From Staphylotrichum longicolle (taxonomy: Eukaryota > Ascomycota > Sordariomycetes > Sordariales > Chaetomiaceae), in the NCBI GenBank assembly GCA_019096155.1, contig JAHCVI010000003.1, forward strand, positions 1,488,001 through 1,552,000: a stretch of 64,000 nucleotides of DNA. The letters are read 5' to 3'. Below are positions 11,365-21,712 of the stretch, in pieces. Below the pieces are notes generated by a model. It was not told the origin of the DNA. It made no database searches and worked only from the letters and a program-made list of their open reading frames with translations. Position 1 is the stretch's first letter, and the number at the start of each line of letters is the position of its first letter. Made by a program: the position numbers and the translations under genes.

Positions 11365-13116
11365 TCACTGATCACTTCCAGGCTTCCAGCCCGCTTGCTT
11401 GGTCGCCTGCAGCACCTTCCACATCCGCTGCAAACCGACCTCCAGCGCTTCTCTGCTCACCGAGAATGTCAACCGGAACCAGCCCAGCTCTTCGGTGCAA
11501 AAGTTGGACCCCATGGCGATGCCAACGCCATTCGCAAAGAAACGGGCGCCGATTTCCCCCTCCCGTCGCCGGTATTCTTCATTGTCCTGGGGCGTCAAGT
11601 GATGGACCGAAAGATTGGCAACCTCACCTTCTCCGGTCATGTATTTCCTGAGATCGACCCAGATGAACATGCCAGCGTTCCTTCGAATCCGTTAGATTTT
11701 GCTCCTTGCCCACCAATACCTGGAGGGACCGGTGCACTTACGAGTTCCGGTAGTACGGAATCCCAAGCTCGTCTAAGAACTGCGTCGCAAAAGCATACTG
11801 CTCCGCCAGCCCTCGCTGGTTCTTTGCCAAGAAGCCACCGGTGTACTCCTCGTTCTCCAGCATCTTGGCCCATATATCCTGAGTAAGATACGGAGGCCAT
11901 CCGAGCATGCTGCCAACGAGCGTCAGCTTGGGAGTAGAGCGCCAGGCTATAAATGACTTGCCTGGTGCCGGCAACCGCCGCCTGAAGCCCCTGGTTCCTT
12001 GTGTGCAGCATGCCCAAGCGCAGACCATTGGCGCAGAAGTCTTTGCTGGCGCCGTATGCGACATGGACAAGCTGGGAGTCGATCCTGTCGGCAAGGTCCA
12101 AGGTCAGGATCGACGTGAATGGGACTGGGGCCGAGGCCCGGGGATTCTCGAACACGGAGTTTGCGTAGATCTCGTCGCTGATGAGGTGGAGTTCGTGCTG
12201 CCCGCAAAAGCTTGCAATTTCCTTGACTGCTTCCGCCGACTAACGAGTGTCAGTTGTGGTCATTTCCTGTATCAAGTGTGGAACACTTGCGTAGCATCTC
12301 CCGAGTGGGTTATGCGGGCTGAAAGCAGCTTGTCAGTACGGGAGTCTTTTCCGAGTTCAACAGGTAGACTGTCTTACTTGGTCAGCAGAACGGCCCGGAC
12401 CTTGATCCCTTTCTCCTTGGCTTCTGTGAGGGCCTTCTCCAGTGATTTGATGTTCATTTGTGGGTCGAACACATCGTCGAACCCCTTGTAGTCCTCCAGT
12501 GTCTGGAACAGTGCCGGAACAATGACAGCTCGGGCTCGGGTTGGGATGTCCACAGCAAAACCAAGGTAAAAAGGATATGGGACGATGATCCCCTCGCCTT
12601 CATTGCAGATGGCCCATGCAAGACTGTCGATGACGGAGGTCACGCCGGCCAAGATGAGGATGTCCTCATGCTGCACTTGCTCGCGGGGCTGGAAATGGGA
12701 GTTGAGGAACGCGGCAAGGGCCTTCCTGAGGCGTGGTGACCCCTTTGGGCCGGAGCCATACGTGAGATGGTGGACTGGATCGACAGCAAGCTGGTGGGCC
12801 AGGTAAGCATCTGTTTCAAGTGCTGGGATGTTTGTTGAGGCTCACGTTCTTGCTGATGAACTCAACGACCTCCTTGTGCATGAGAGAGTTCTCGGCAACG
12901 CTCAAGTTCACCCTACAAGGCGTCAGAGAACATGAAGAAAAGCTCAGCAGGACTGACTCACACTCCTTCGGGGCAATCCGATGTCCAAGGGTTGGCAAGG
13001 GACTTCTCAAAGAACTCCCACTGACGCATGTGGACATAGTTGTGGCCAGCTCTCTCCGAGATATGGAAGGAGGAGGCCACCTCCTCGGCGGCCGTCGGGT
13101 CAGAGCGGTCTGTCAT
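11365..13116 (-). CDS. 1-aminocyclopropane-1-carboxylate synthase-like PLP-dependent enzyme (fold type I)
   Basis: Seven exons keep phase: 13116-12962, 12912-12846, 12790-12378, 12318-12291, 12239-11962, 11909-11742 and 11680-11365, giving 474 residues. Hallmarks in order: NLSVAENSLM; HLTYGSGPKGSPRLR; NPHNPLGRCY; ISDEIYANSVF; the PLP lysine in YGASKDFCANGLRLG; and a C-terminal NAGMFIWVDLR. These are the ACC-synthase subfamily motifs. Fungal relatives act on S-adenosylmethionine-type substrates or in secondary metabolism (GliI-like C-S lyases), so the substrate is not certain. Introns 4 and 5 need GC donors (GCAAGT at 12290 and 11961); GT alternatives break the frame. An upstream in-frame ATG at 13188 would add 24 residues, but the 13116 ATG has the better context (GAA before ATG). 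Confidence 0.88.
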
Positions 13117-13635
13117 TTCTGGTGTCAAGGCGCGGGAGGACGCTGATGCATCTAAGGAACAAGTAGACGAGAATACGAAGAAATCCATTTACATAAGGTA
13201 TGCGGGGCTAGACGCTAGCTGCAGGGCGTCGTCGCACCCCCGAATAAGCCGAGTAAGGTAGTTGCTCCGCTCGGACGGCTCCCTCTCTCATGATGATGGT
13301 ACTATCGGGAGTGCCGCCTGGCCACGGATGTTCCTGACACTGCTCTCAATGAAAGGATGCAACTCGCAGAGCCACATTGTTGCATGACCCTGAGCAAGAG
13401 CGCCATGAGCTGCATGGCCGGACTGCAGGATAGAGGTAAGGGTGGTTTCTTACTCCTCTGCCAAGTTCCGTCACCACGCGCATTGTGGAGGCGTGACGTG
13501 GAGGAACTGGACCGACCGACCAGTACCATTGATCGTCCTTCACAAAATCCCAACGCAGCCCACAGCGCACCGCTCGCGAAGGTCTTCTTCCTCACACCCC
13601 GAGCCGAGCCCGAGACTGCAACGAAAAAGGGAGGT
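13117..13635. other. Intergenic, ACS-like upstream region and U2 snRNA 3' flank
   Basis: No protein-coding signal is supported. The part nearest 13200 should be the promoter and 5' leader of the ACS-like gene (both are on the minus strand). Confidence 0.5.
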
Positions 13636-13828
13636 GTTCGCTTCGCCCAGAGACAGTGTAATACTGGGGAAACTGTGCTAAGATGACATGTGCAAGCACA
13701 GAGGCCATCGAAGCGAGCGACAAAAATTAGTATAATCAAATAAATCTACTCCGTAGAGCAGTTTCAGAGATTAAACTGAAAAGAACAGATACTACACTTG
13801 ATCTAAGCCAAAAGGCAAAGAGAGCTAA
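13636..13828 (-). ncRNA. U2 spliceosomal snRNA
   Basis: On the minus strand the 5' part reads CTCTTTGCCTTTTGGCTTAG, then the near-invariant ATCAAGTGTAGTATCTGTTC. That contains GTAGTA, which pairs with intron branch points. Stem-loop IIa follows (TTTTCAG...CTGAAA), then IIb, then an Sm site ATTTTTG near 13720. The 3' domain shows a hairpin CTGTGCT/AGCACAG (stem-loop III) and a second hairpin CCCAG/CTGGG whose loop TATTACACTGTCT matches the stem-loop IV pattern. A long helix TCGCTTCG/CGAAGCGA encloses both hairpins. Length is about 190 nt, normal for U2. The ends are approximate to a few bases. The gene sits alone, with no other snRNA nearby. Confidence 0.93.
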
Positions 13829-14025
13829 AGAAAAAAGAAGAAAAGTAAACTCAAATTTTGGGCGCGGGGAGACGAAGATATAGGCGGTTGTGGGTGGTCT
13901 GTGCACGCCTGCTGTTGTGCAAGTTTGCAGGTGCTCGAAGCCACAGTGGGGTAGGTGGCTTGTGGCGCGGTCCTGCCAAGCCAAGGCTTCGTTGCGCACA
14001 GAAGAATAAGGTACCACAGCAGTTC

Positions 14026-14310
14026 TCAGTATTCACAGCAGTCCTCAATCTCAGCGCATGAGTCATCATTTCCGGTCAAGCCAACCCAGCACAAGCGAGA
14101 TCTGGATTCGTTTTTAGAGGCAATGACAATTACAGCCCTCAACATGATGCCGGCCGGTCCGAAACCCATGTCGCACGGCTCCAGGCTCGGCTCCGAGATT
14201 TGTTGGCGGAGCTCTACAGGCAGGATGGCGAAGAAATGAAAGATGCAGGTGGATTCTAATTTACGCATTTGGGCATTGGTCAACAGTTCGCCATGGAGGA
14301 ACTCAACCAA
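14026..14310 (-). pseudogene. Possible remnant of a 2EXR/F-box-like domain protein
   Basis: One open frame contains CIFHFFAILPVELRQQI, followed by SLEP. This resembles the start of the fungal 2EXR domain (F.FF..LP.ELR..IWE.SLEP), but the diagnostic Trp is missing (IS in place of IW). After that the sequence no longer follows the family, and no downstream exon was found. It could be a decayed copy of a HET/2EXR-type gene or a chance similarity. The frame lies 5' of the U2 gene, on the same strand. Confidence 0.25.
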
Positions 14311-14662
14311 GAGAATCAGTCGTACAAAACGGGAATAAAGTGAGGAAAGAAAGGGAGGAAAGATGATGCTCTCGCTTTATGGCGGGCTTCCCGGATATCC
14401 ATGTCTTGGCAGGGGGCATGTTTGAAGTTTGAACCAACAACCAACCGCCCTCCCTATTCCGGCCATGATGCCTGGAGAGCAAGCGCCCATGCAGATGGAT
14501 TTGGCGACGATTGCTCCGTAATTATGGGGAGTGCAACGGCCGGGATTGTCATCCTGCTTCCGGTCTTGGCGCGTTCCGAATAAGGTACTTAAAGGAGGTT
14601 GTCTCCTTCCACTTTTCATGAAGCAGTCTCCTTTTAGCGTTGCCAAACCAACATCCGCAGTC

Positions 14663-15307
14663 ATGAAAGTCAGTCAAGTCGCACTGGCAGCCTTCGGGTT
14701 TGTCACGGTGCCCCATCGCGTCGTCGCCTCCAATGTTCAACAGACGCCGCCACTTTCTCAGCGCGATGCGATGCCACCTTGGAAAGCCCTCGGCTGCTAT
14801 GTCGACAAAAACGCGCTACAGAACCGCAGCACCAAGGCAAAAAGCACTTTTCTCAGCATTGGCATGTGCGAGGACGTCTGTTTCTCCGAGGGCTACCAGT
14901 ATGCCGGTGTGAAGGGCGGCCTCGACTGCTGGTGTGGGACGTATGTGGGAAGCTCAAAGACAGAAAACCAGGGAGATTGCGACATCCCTTGCCCCGGGTA
15001 TGCCCTCGACACATGCGGCGGGATTCAGGCTTTCAATATCTTTGAAGCTCAGACCGGGAGCAAATCAACAGCCCTTCCAGCCCCGACTGGCAGCAGTAGC
15101 AGTAGTACCAGCAACAGCAGCGTCATCTCCAGCTCTACTTCTGGTGTTAGCACGGCAGCCAGCACTACAGCCACCACCACCCCTTCCTCGCAGTCCTCAC
15201 AGCCACCACAGCCAACCGTCCAGACAGGGAGTGCGGGACTGCATTCAACCTTGGAAAGGCTGACCTGGGTCGCAGTGGGTCTCGTATGGCTGGGACTCGA
15301 GCTGTAG
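14663..15307 (+). CDS. WSC-domain cell-surface protein, probably GPI-anchored
   Basis: A single exon of 214 residues. The start MKVSQVALAAFGFVTV gives a signal peptide; an in-frame ATG further upstream (about 14618) would place charged residues before it, so 14663 is preferred. One WSC domain lies at about residues 40-130: WKALGCYVD, CEDVCFSEGYQYAGV, CWCGTYVGSS, CDIPCPGYALDTCGG. This Cys-rich module binds cell-wall glycan in stress sensors and secreted wall proteins. A Ser/Thr-rich stalk (about 135-185) follows, likely O-mannosylated. The C-terminus ends in a hydrophobic stretch (LTWVAVGLVWLGLEL) without a cytoplasmic tail, which suggests a GPI signal rather than a Wsc-type sensor. Confidence 0.85.
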   Translation: MKVSQVALAAFGFVTVPHRVVASNVQQTPPLSQRDAMPPWKALGCYVDKNALQNRSTKAKSTFLSIGMCEDVCFSEGYQYAGVKGGLDCWCGTYVGSSKTENQGDCDIPCPGYALDTCGGIQAFNIFEAQTGSKSTALPAPTGSSSSSTSNSSVISSSTSGVSTAASTTATTTPSSQSSQPPQPTVQTGSAGLHSTLERLTWVAVGLVWLGLEL

Positions 15308-15894
15308 CGTTCGGCTTTTTCGGGTTAGAGAAGGGGAGGGGGTCAAGACGAGTCGTTCGGTTGCTCAAGGAATTGCATGCTGGATGGGAGGCCTATTCGC
15401 CCGATACAGAAACACCACATCGGTCAGCTTTGTCTCGATCTTGAGGAACTCCCACAACACGTAAAGGAAGGCGTGGCTAGCAAGCTGCTCAACTCGCACA
15501 CGATTCAAGAGGCAGCCGTACGCCTGGGCTGGCATGAGATTGCAAACATTGTACTATTCTCTCTACTTCTCATGAAGATGCTTGCATCAAAATGGGACGA
15601 GCCAAAACTCTTGGATTCTGCATAAAGTGTACATTACTCCTTTCCCCTTGTCTTTCTTTCTTCTTTCTTCTCTGTTCCTTCTTCGTGTACCAAAGTACCT
15701 TTTCCTCAGGCTGTATTTGTTGTGCTTGATTGCAGATCGAGAGAACATTGTTCCTCGTGAGCGGGACATGCTTCTTGAAGCTCGGTTCACAGACGTACAC
15801 ACACAAGTCTCGCACTGCATAACCAAACGCATCTCATTACGGCATGCAACCAGTAGGACCAAACAAGAGACTTCAACCGAAAAACAACAACGCG
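15308..15894. other. Convergent intergenic region between WSC and HET genes
   Basis: The two flanking genes end here from opposite sides. A T/C-rich stretch near 15640-15680 is low complexity. No supported gene. Confidence 0.55.
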
Positions 15895-18178
15895 CTAATA
15901 CATGTACATCAGCCACCCATCCCCCAAGAACGACTGCACCGTCACCGCCGACGGGCTCCCCTTGAAAGTAAAGTCGCCAATGCCCAAGAAAATCCCCCCG
16001 CCCACCGTCCGCTTCCCCGGCCCGGGGCCAACCTTGAAGTCGGTCAGCACCGCGCACCGCAGCACCACGACCCTCTCCAGCGGCTGGCCCCCTTTAACCA
16101 CCGTCCCCTTGTACACCGACACGTCCTCCAGCGGCAGCAGCACCACGGCCACGTTCGCCCCGAACGCCTCGGCGCGGAACGCGCCCGCAAAGTCACCCGC
16201 CCGCACGAGCGGGTTCGCCGTCTTGACGGGGTAGTCGACCGGGCCCGGGGCTGGCGCCGGCTCGGCCTCGCTCGCGTAGAAGCGGCAGGCCGTCCACGCG
16301 GGGCCCGTCGGCACCGCGACCCGGGGCGCCTTTTTGTTGGGGTTGTTGGGGTCGGGCGGCAGGCTGAGGCCGTAGCAAAAGACGCCGTACGCCGGCGGCG
16401 TGCCGTACAGCGCCGCGTCCGGGTCCTCGGGCCCCACCACCATGGCGTCCGAGGCCGACGCGGGCAGGCGCAGCGCCTCCTCCACGGCGCGCGAGTGCCG
16501 CAGCGGGGGCAGCGCGATGTGGTCGCGCACCTGCAGCGCGCCCATCAGGAGGACGTTGTCGGTGTAGGGGACGGGTGAGGTTAGCGAGACGTGGTCGGGG
16601 ACGACGTGGCCGACGCCCGAGGCGGGGCTCGGGCCGGTGGAGGAGGAGGAGGTGGTGGTGGTGGCGGCAGTGGGGGGCGGGCGGCCGACATGGCTGGTGA
16701 TGAAGATGCCAAGGGAGGAGAACTGCCAGTCGGCGCGCAGGATGGAGAGCCAGTCGCCTAGGCCGCCAGCGACGTTGTTGGGGGCGTTGGGGTCCCAGGT
16801 GCCGCGGGTGGGCTTGGTCAGCAGGACCATCTTCCAGCCGTTACGGTCGACGAGAGTCGAGAGAAGGGCGCGGCGGCGCTGCTCGAGCTCGTCGTCGTCG
16901 TCACGCCCGTCGGGGGTGCCGTTGGGGAGGACTACGCGGAGGGCGCCTAGGATGGCGTTGACGCAGTAGTCGACCTTGGACATGGTGGTGACGCCGCGGG
17001 CTTTGGCGGCCTCGAGGACGTCGAGGGGAGAATCGGCGGCCACGCCGACGAGGCCCGTCTCGTAAAGGCGGGTGATCCAGGTCTGAAGCTCCGAGGTGAT
17101 TTGGGCTTGGGTCGGGCCAGCCTGGATGGCTTGGATAATGAGACCGGCCAGGTCGCACGCGAGAAGGGTAGCGCGTCCCGTGATGTCGAGGAGAGTGGCT
17201 TCGCCGCGGAAGCAAGCATCTGCTGTGAATGTCTTCCCAGACTTGTCGATGAGGCGCGCGAACTGGCTTGGGGACCGCGAGTCGAGGAGTCGGTCGTCGC
17301 GAGGGTCGATCACGTCGTCTGTGTTGAGCAGAATGCCCTCTTGGAACGTCCACATGGACGACAGCCTATTGGAAGATTAGCCCGGGTGACGAGACGGACA
17401 TGTTTGACGGGCAGGGTCGTACCAGTTGTCTTCGAGCTTTATGCTCTGAAAGGCCTTAACGGCCTTTCTGACTTCCAAGAGAGCCGCAGCCAGGTCTGTG
17501 GTTGCGATGCCCGTTTGGCGTCTCTCCACGATCTTCTGGAGCGAATTTGCTTTGGGGTCAAGGGGTTCAATCCACTGGATGTCACGGAGCCAAATGACAC
17601 CCTTCTTGGCCATCGTGTAGATGTAGAATTGCTTGGCGACCTCCTCATCCGCGATTCGTTTGTGTGCATCGGGGAGGAATCCTATGAGTTGAGGGCGCCT
17701 CCGATTGTCGACCGTGCCCTTACTATCCCACCATTGCGGGATGCAAGCCCAGTCCCTACGTGCCCTCGTTAACTGATATTACCCTCGCCCAAGACACACT
17801 AAGGAAAACATACCACCAGACGTATTTGTAGTTGATGTTCTCAATGATGCGCCTGATATCGCGGATCGTGAAATTGCCCGGGAACAGCTTGGGGATGTAC
17901 CACCAAATTTGATTAGGCCCTGGGGCGTTGATGATCTCAAAACTGGGAGCAATGTCCGCATCGTCTTCGTAGATGGTCTTGTCCTGGAACCGGCCCCAGG
18001 TGTACGAGATGATGCCATAGCCGATCTTGTCAAGCTCTTGGGCAACGGCAGGCTCATTCGCGACATCGCGAATCCGGAAGCGCGGGACCTCCAGGATGAA
18101 TCTGGGCTTCGGGATGGTGTTGGCGCCAACAAGCCCGGCTTGGATGGCACCCACAATGGGGTTCATGGAGGCCGACAT
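15895..18178 (-). CDS. HET-domain (heterokaryon incompatibility) protein
   Basis: Three exons, 18178-17814, 17755-17423 and 17365-15895, keep phase and give 722 residues. The three HET signatures are present: GYGIISYTWG (residues about 53-62), W-W-D-W-A-C-I-P-Q (121-129) and W-L-S-S-M-W-T-F-Q-E (233-242). HET proteins trigger growth arrest or cell death when unlike hyphae fuse. About 480 residues follow the domain. They have no NACHT, WD or ankyrin pattern that I can see, but hold an acidic stretch (residues near 400), a Ser/Thr/Pro-rich patch and a beta-rich end. The first ATG of the open frame lies at 18283; I chose 18178 (MSASMNPIV) because a TATA-like TTAAATA lies about 110 bp before it. 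Confidence 0.85.
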
Positions 18179-19514
18179 TGTGGGGAGTAGTCTGATAGGA
18201 TGGAATGGAATGGAGTTGCGGATGAGGTGAAGGGTTTGGAGGACTGATGATGTTGCGAAACAGCCGTCGAGGGATGGAAACATGTGCTAGTATTTAACAA
18301 ACAATACTTGAGGTACGCTCATCCAACGTACGAGCATTGGTACTTGTTCTCGACGCACCAAGGTTGATGTTGGTTCCCTCATGATGATCACAAAACTGTT
18401 TCTGTGGCACCCGCCCAGCTTATCGTTGTGACTCGTTGGACTCCTACAACCGATCGGTCACAGACGCCATAACACATAGCCCGCAGTACGTGCTCTCGAG
18501 CTACAGCAGAGCAATACTCGCTACTACAACGTTAGCAGGCGGTTGCCATTCAGCCAGCCACCAGCACAGAGAGGGATCCGAGTATCTGGCTCGTGGTGTG
18601 CATCACCGGATAACGGTTAAGGACGGATCTGCAGTTGAGCTTCTGGTCTCGAGTCTGATCAAACACCATGGCAAGGCCGATCCCTCTCTCACTGCACGTT
18701 TTCAGCTCGCCATTATCGACACGCTTGATCTGCTTTTGGCCATGTTGCTTTGCGGTCAAACTTAAACCGCACCCCCAAGACAAATCCCGAGTATGCCAAG
18801 TATGGGGTGCCCTATAGGGCTGGTTTAAACGTCTGCGCAGATAGCCACGATGATTGGCGGTCGGGACAAGTCTCAGACATTAGCTCAAACCTTGTTGGCT
18901 GCGGTCGTGTTGCTCCGCTGCAGGTTGGCCCGTTTAGGTCCCGGGGCTTGGCCTGGGACACCCAAGGTCGCATCTCCGAGTCCCTGCAGATCGCGCTCTG
19001 CATAAGGCTGAGGGTCCTTCTCCTCACAGAGCTTACTGACAGTTGGCGTGGCGTCGATAATGACCAAGTCGAGAACGCAAACGGCCATTGCATGGAATAT
19101 CGGCCCTCCACGAGGACAGAGATGGCATCCGGGAGTAGCTGAGACCCGACACCCGCCGTACGCGGTGTTCTTGAGCATGTTGTGATTGGATTTTGTGGTG
19201 GAAAGTAGCATGGCAACAACGTTGTGTGGCGTGTGCGACTGCGGGATTGAATGCATCACCGGAAAGCTCATGGTGTGTGGCTGGCTCAGGGGTTGTCGTC
19301 GGGTCCGGGAGGCCACCATCGAGTGTCGGAGGGGCTCGTCATCAAGGGATTCGGAGAGCAGCCGAGAGTCTTGAGGCTAACATTGAAAGGCATAAAAGCA
19401 TCGATGATATCTTGCAATTCAGACATTGTTCCCTCCTCAACAGCTCGCTGAACTCCAACCCACCAAAGCAAACAAACGCCCACTCCACCAGAGACCACCA
19501 CACTCGAGATCAAC
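18179..19514. other. Divergent intergenic region between HET gene and paralogue A
   Basis: Promoters of both neighbours should lie here: TTAAATA on the minus strand near 18290 for the HET gene, and CATAAAAG at 19391-19398, about 120 bp before the ATG at 19515. A minus-strand frame at 18885-19319 has several Cys but no signal peptide and no known domain, so I do not call it a gene. Confidence 0.5.
19391..19398 (+). promoter_or_regulatory. Possible TATA box of paralogue A
   Basis: CATAAAAG lies 117 bp upstream of the ATG at 19515. The neighbouring paralogue has a similar element at a similar distance. Confidence 0.35.
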
Positions 19515-20306
19515 ATGACTACCTACACTCTCAACGTCGTCATTGACAACAGGGTCCTGGCTTTGCACTCCAAGGACTCTCTTTGCATTGCCAAGAAGGT
19601 ATGCTCATGTTCCTGGGCTCCTGTGCACTGAAGGAGCATGACTGACATGCGCAGGTCAACGGCAACTTTGATGTTGTCTTCCAGGGCGCTGCCCCCATTC
19701 CAACGGGCGACCAGCAGCTTCTCCTTGCCAACAATGTCTTTCAATGGACTGAGGATTACCGCGTCTTCCTCACCCAGTCGTTCGGCAACGGTGTTCTGGT
19801 ATGCCTCTCCCAATGTTTCCTTCTCGCGGCCATTCTCTTCTAACTTGCTCGCACAGATTTCCCACAGCACCACTCCCGTCGAGATCCGCTTTGGCCAGGC
19901 GGCCATTTGGGCCGATGGCTCCTTGCAGCCCGCTGTGACGGCCGACACCAGCGAGTGGGACGTCGCCGAGGGCTCGAGCCCGGACACGACCTTCACGGTC
20001 GAGTCGTTCCCCATCTCGCTGCACGCCGCCGTCGAGCAGTCCACTGGCGGTGGCAAGTACAGCACCATCTACGTCGACCCCGACATCCACATGGGCGACA
20101 CCCGCATCGAGCTGACCCCCAAGAACGAGTACCTGCTCTTCTGGAAGAAGATCACCACGACCGAAGCCATGCTGGCCATCTCCACGACCATTGGCCACCT
20201 GTGGAAGTTCTCGCAGGGCAAGACCTCCAAGACGATTCGCTTTGGCTACGCCAAAGCCGAGCAGCCGAGCAGCGCCCTCGAGCTGCCCACCTGGTATGAC
20301 ATGTGA
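19515..20306 (+). CDS. Fungal protein of unknown function, tandem paralogue A
   Basis: Three exons, 19515-19598, 19655-19798 and 19857-20306, give 225 residues without a signal peptide. Introns have GTATGC donors and CAG acceptors. I do not recognise the family. It is predicted to be rich in beta strand (YTLNVVIDNRVLALH, VEIRFGQAAIW, YSTIYVDPDIHMGDTRIEL) and ends IRFGYAKAEQPSSALELPTW plus YDM. The next gene downstream, in the same direction, shares the same order of motifs, including VNG-[NV]-F, VE[IV]R[FH]G, LFW, and RFGYA followed by ELP[TM]W. The pair is therefore a tandem duplication. The C-terminal RFGYA...P.ELP motif may be a good profile seed for finding relatives. Confidence 0.75.
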
Positions 20307-20578
20307 GCGGCCGTCTAACCTCGAGACAGGTGGGGGGGGGAGGTCGAAGTCGGAGGTAGCAGGATCTGAGTGGATTCAAGGAGGGGATGTAGCTTGCAGT
20401 TTCCTAGTAGAGTTGTCAAATGCCATGTCGTTGCTTTGAATGGCTTATTCCTGCGATACAGCCCCTGAATTGTAGAAGTCAGCCGTGGCTGAACCACACA
20501 CCACACCTCCTAATGCGGTAACGAGCGGGACACCCATTCAAGCTGAAAAGGCCAAGAATCTCACGAGCAAACACCATC

Positions 20579-20585
20579 TTTATAA
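20579..20585 (+). promoter_or_regulatory. Possible TATA box of paralogue B
   Basis: TTTATAA lies about 105 bp upstream of the ATG at 20689, within a C/A-rich leader. Confidence 0.3.
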
Positions 20586-20688
20586 CCTCTCACTTCCCCT
20601 TACCCAATCCACCATCCCTTCCCCCAACACCAAACCCGTCCTGCTGCTTCCCAAAAGCACACCCCGCCATCACCAAAACTCACCAAAA

Positions 20689-21712
20689 ATGCCCACCCCA
20701 CGCATCCACCTCACAATCGACGCCCCGCTCCTTGCCTCCCCTTCCCGCGACACCCTCGTCCTCAGTCGCAAAGTCAACGGCGTCTTCAACACCGCCCTGG
20801 CCGTCGCCTCCATCAACCCTCCCCAACAATCCCTATCCCCATCCTCATCCGCATCATCCGCCTTCTTCTCCCCGTCCTCCTCCTCCCCCTTCCCCTCCTC
20901 CCGCGCCGCCTCCCCCTCTGCGTCTACCACCAACATGCTTTACTCCCAAAACATCTTCGCCTGGGACAACACCTTCCGCGTCGCCGTCTCCCACCACCCG
21001 AGCAACGGCGGCGGCGGCGCGCTCGCCGCGTCGCTGACCAACGCCGTGGAGGTCCGGCACGGCGAGACGGTGCGGTTCAGCCGCAACATGCTGGTGCCGG
21101 CGACGCGAGAGAGTGGTGAGGATGAGGGGGTCGCGTGGGGCTGAGGGATCTCAGTTTGATGGGGAATGGTGGTGGTTCGCGGGAGAGTGGGAAGTGGCGG
21201 TGGTGGTGGTGGTGGTGGTGGGGGTTGTTGTGTCTTTTCGGTGGCGGACGTGCCGCCGTCGTGTCGGGTTGAGGTGATGCAGGTCGTGGGAGGCGGCGCG
21301 CAGGGGAGGCTGTGCCGGGTCTGGCAGGGGGAGGAGGGCGGGTTGGCGAGGGTGATGGAGGTGAGGGTTTCGGACGAGGTGAGTATCTTGTTGCACCAAC
21401 TTCTCTGAGAGATGTGGATGGCTTTGTTACGGGTAGTTTTGTCTGTGTGCCATGCTGACGAGAAGGTGGTAACAGTTTAAACTGTTTTGGACGGAGCGGG
21501 CTGTGGCGCTGGGTGGGAGAGTGGTGATCTCTGACCGTGACGGGTTTCCACTCTCCATTGGCGAGCACGACGACGTGGTATTTGTGAGATTCGGGTATGC
21601 AACGCCAAACCAAGCAAAGCCGGATGAGCTGCCGATGTGGCGTGAAGAGTCTGCGGGTTCCATGACGACGGATGAATCAACGCCGTACAGTCTTGTGAGG
21701 ATTACCATGTAA
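20689..21712 (+). CDS. Fungal protein of unknown function, tandem paralogue B
   Basis: The best model is 20689-21115, 21188-21378 and 21476-21712, 284 residues. The last intron (GTGAGT donor, AACAG acceptor) is clear. The first is inferred: the frame meets stops at 21142 and 21157 and reopens in the same frame, so a 72-nt intron with a GTGAGG donor restores it, but its acceptor (GAGAG) is weak. Compared with paralogue A the order of motifs is kept: IHLTIDAPLL, KVNGVF, FAWDNTFRVAVS, VEVRHGE, KLFWTERAV, VRFGYATPNQ and ELPMW. Two insertions, Ser/Pro-rich and Gly-rich (GGT repeats near 21197-21225), make it longer. Paralogue A has an intron exactly before VNG that is missing here. Function unknown. 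Confidence 0.65.

Noticed and set aside
18885..19319. Cys-containing minus-strand frame as a small secreted protein
   Set aside because: No signal peptide at its start, and Cys spacing matches no family known to me.
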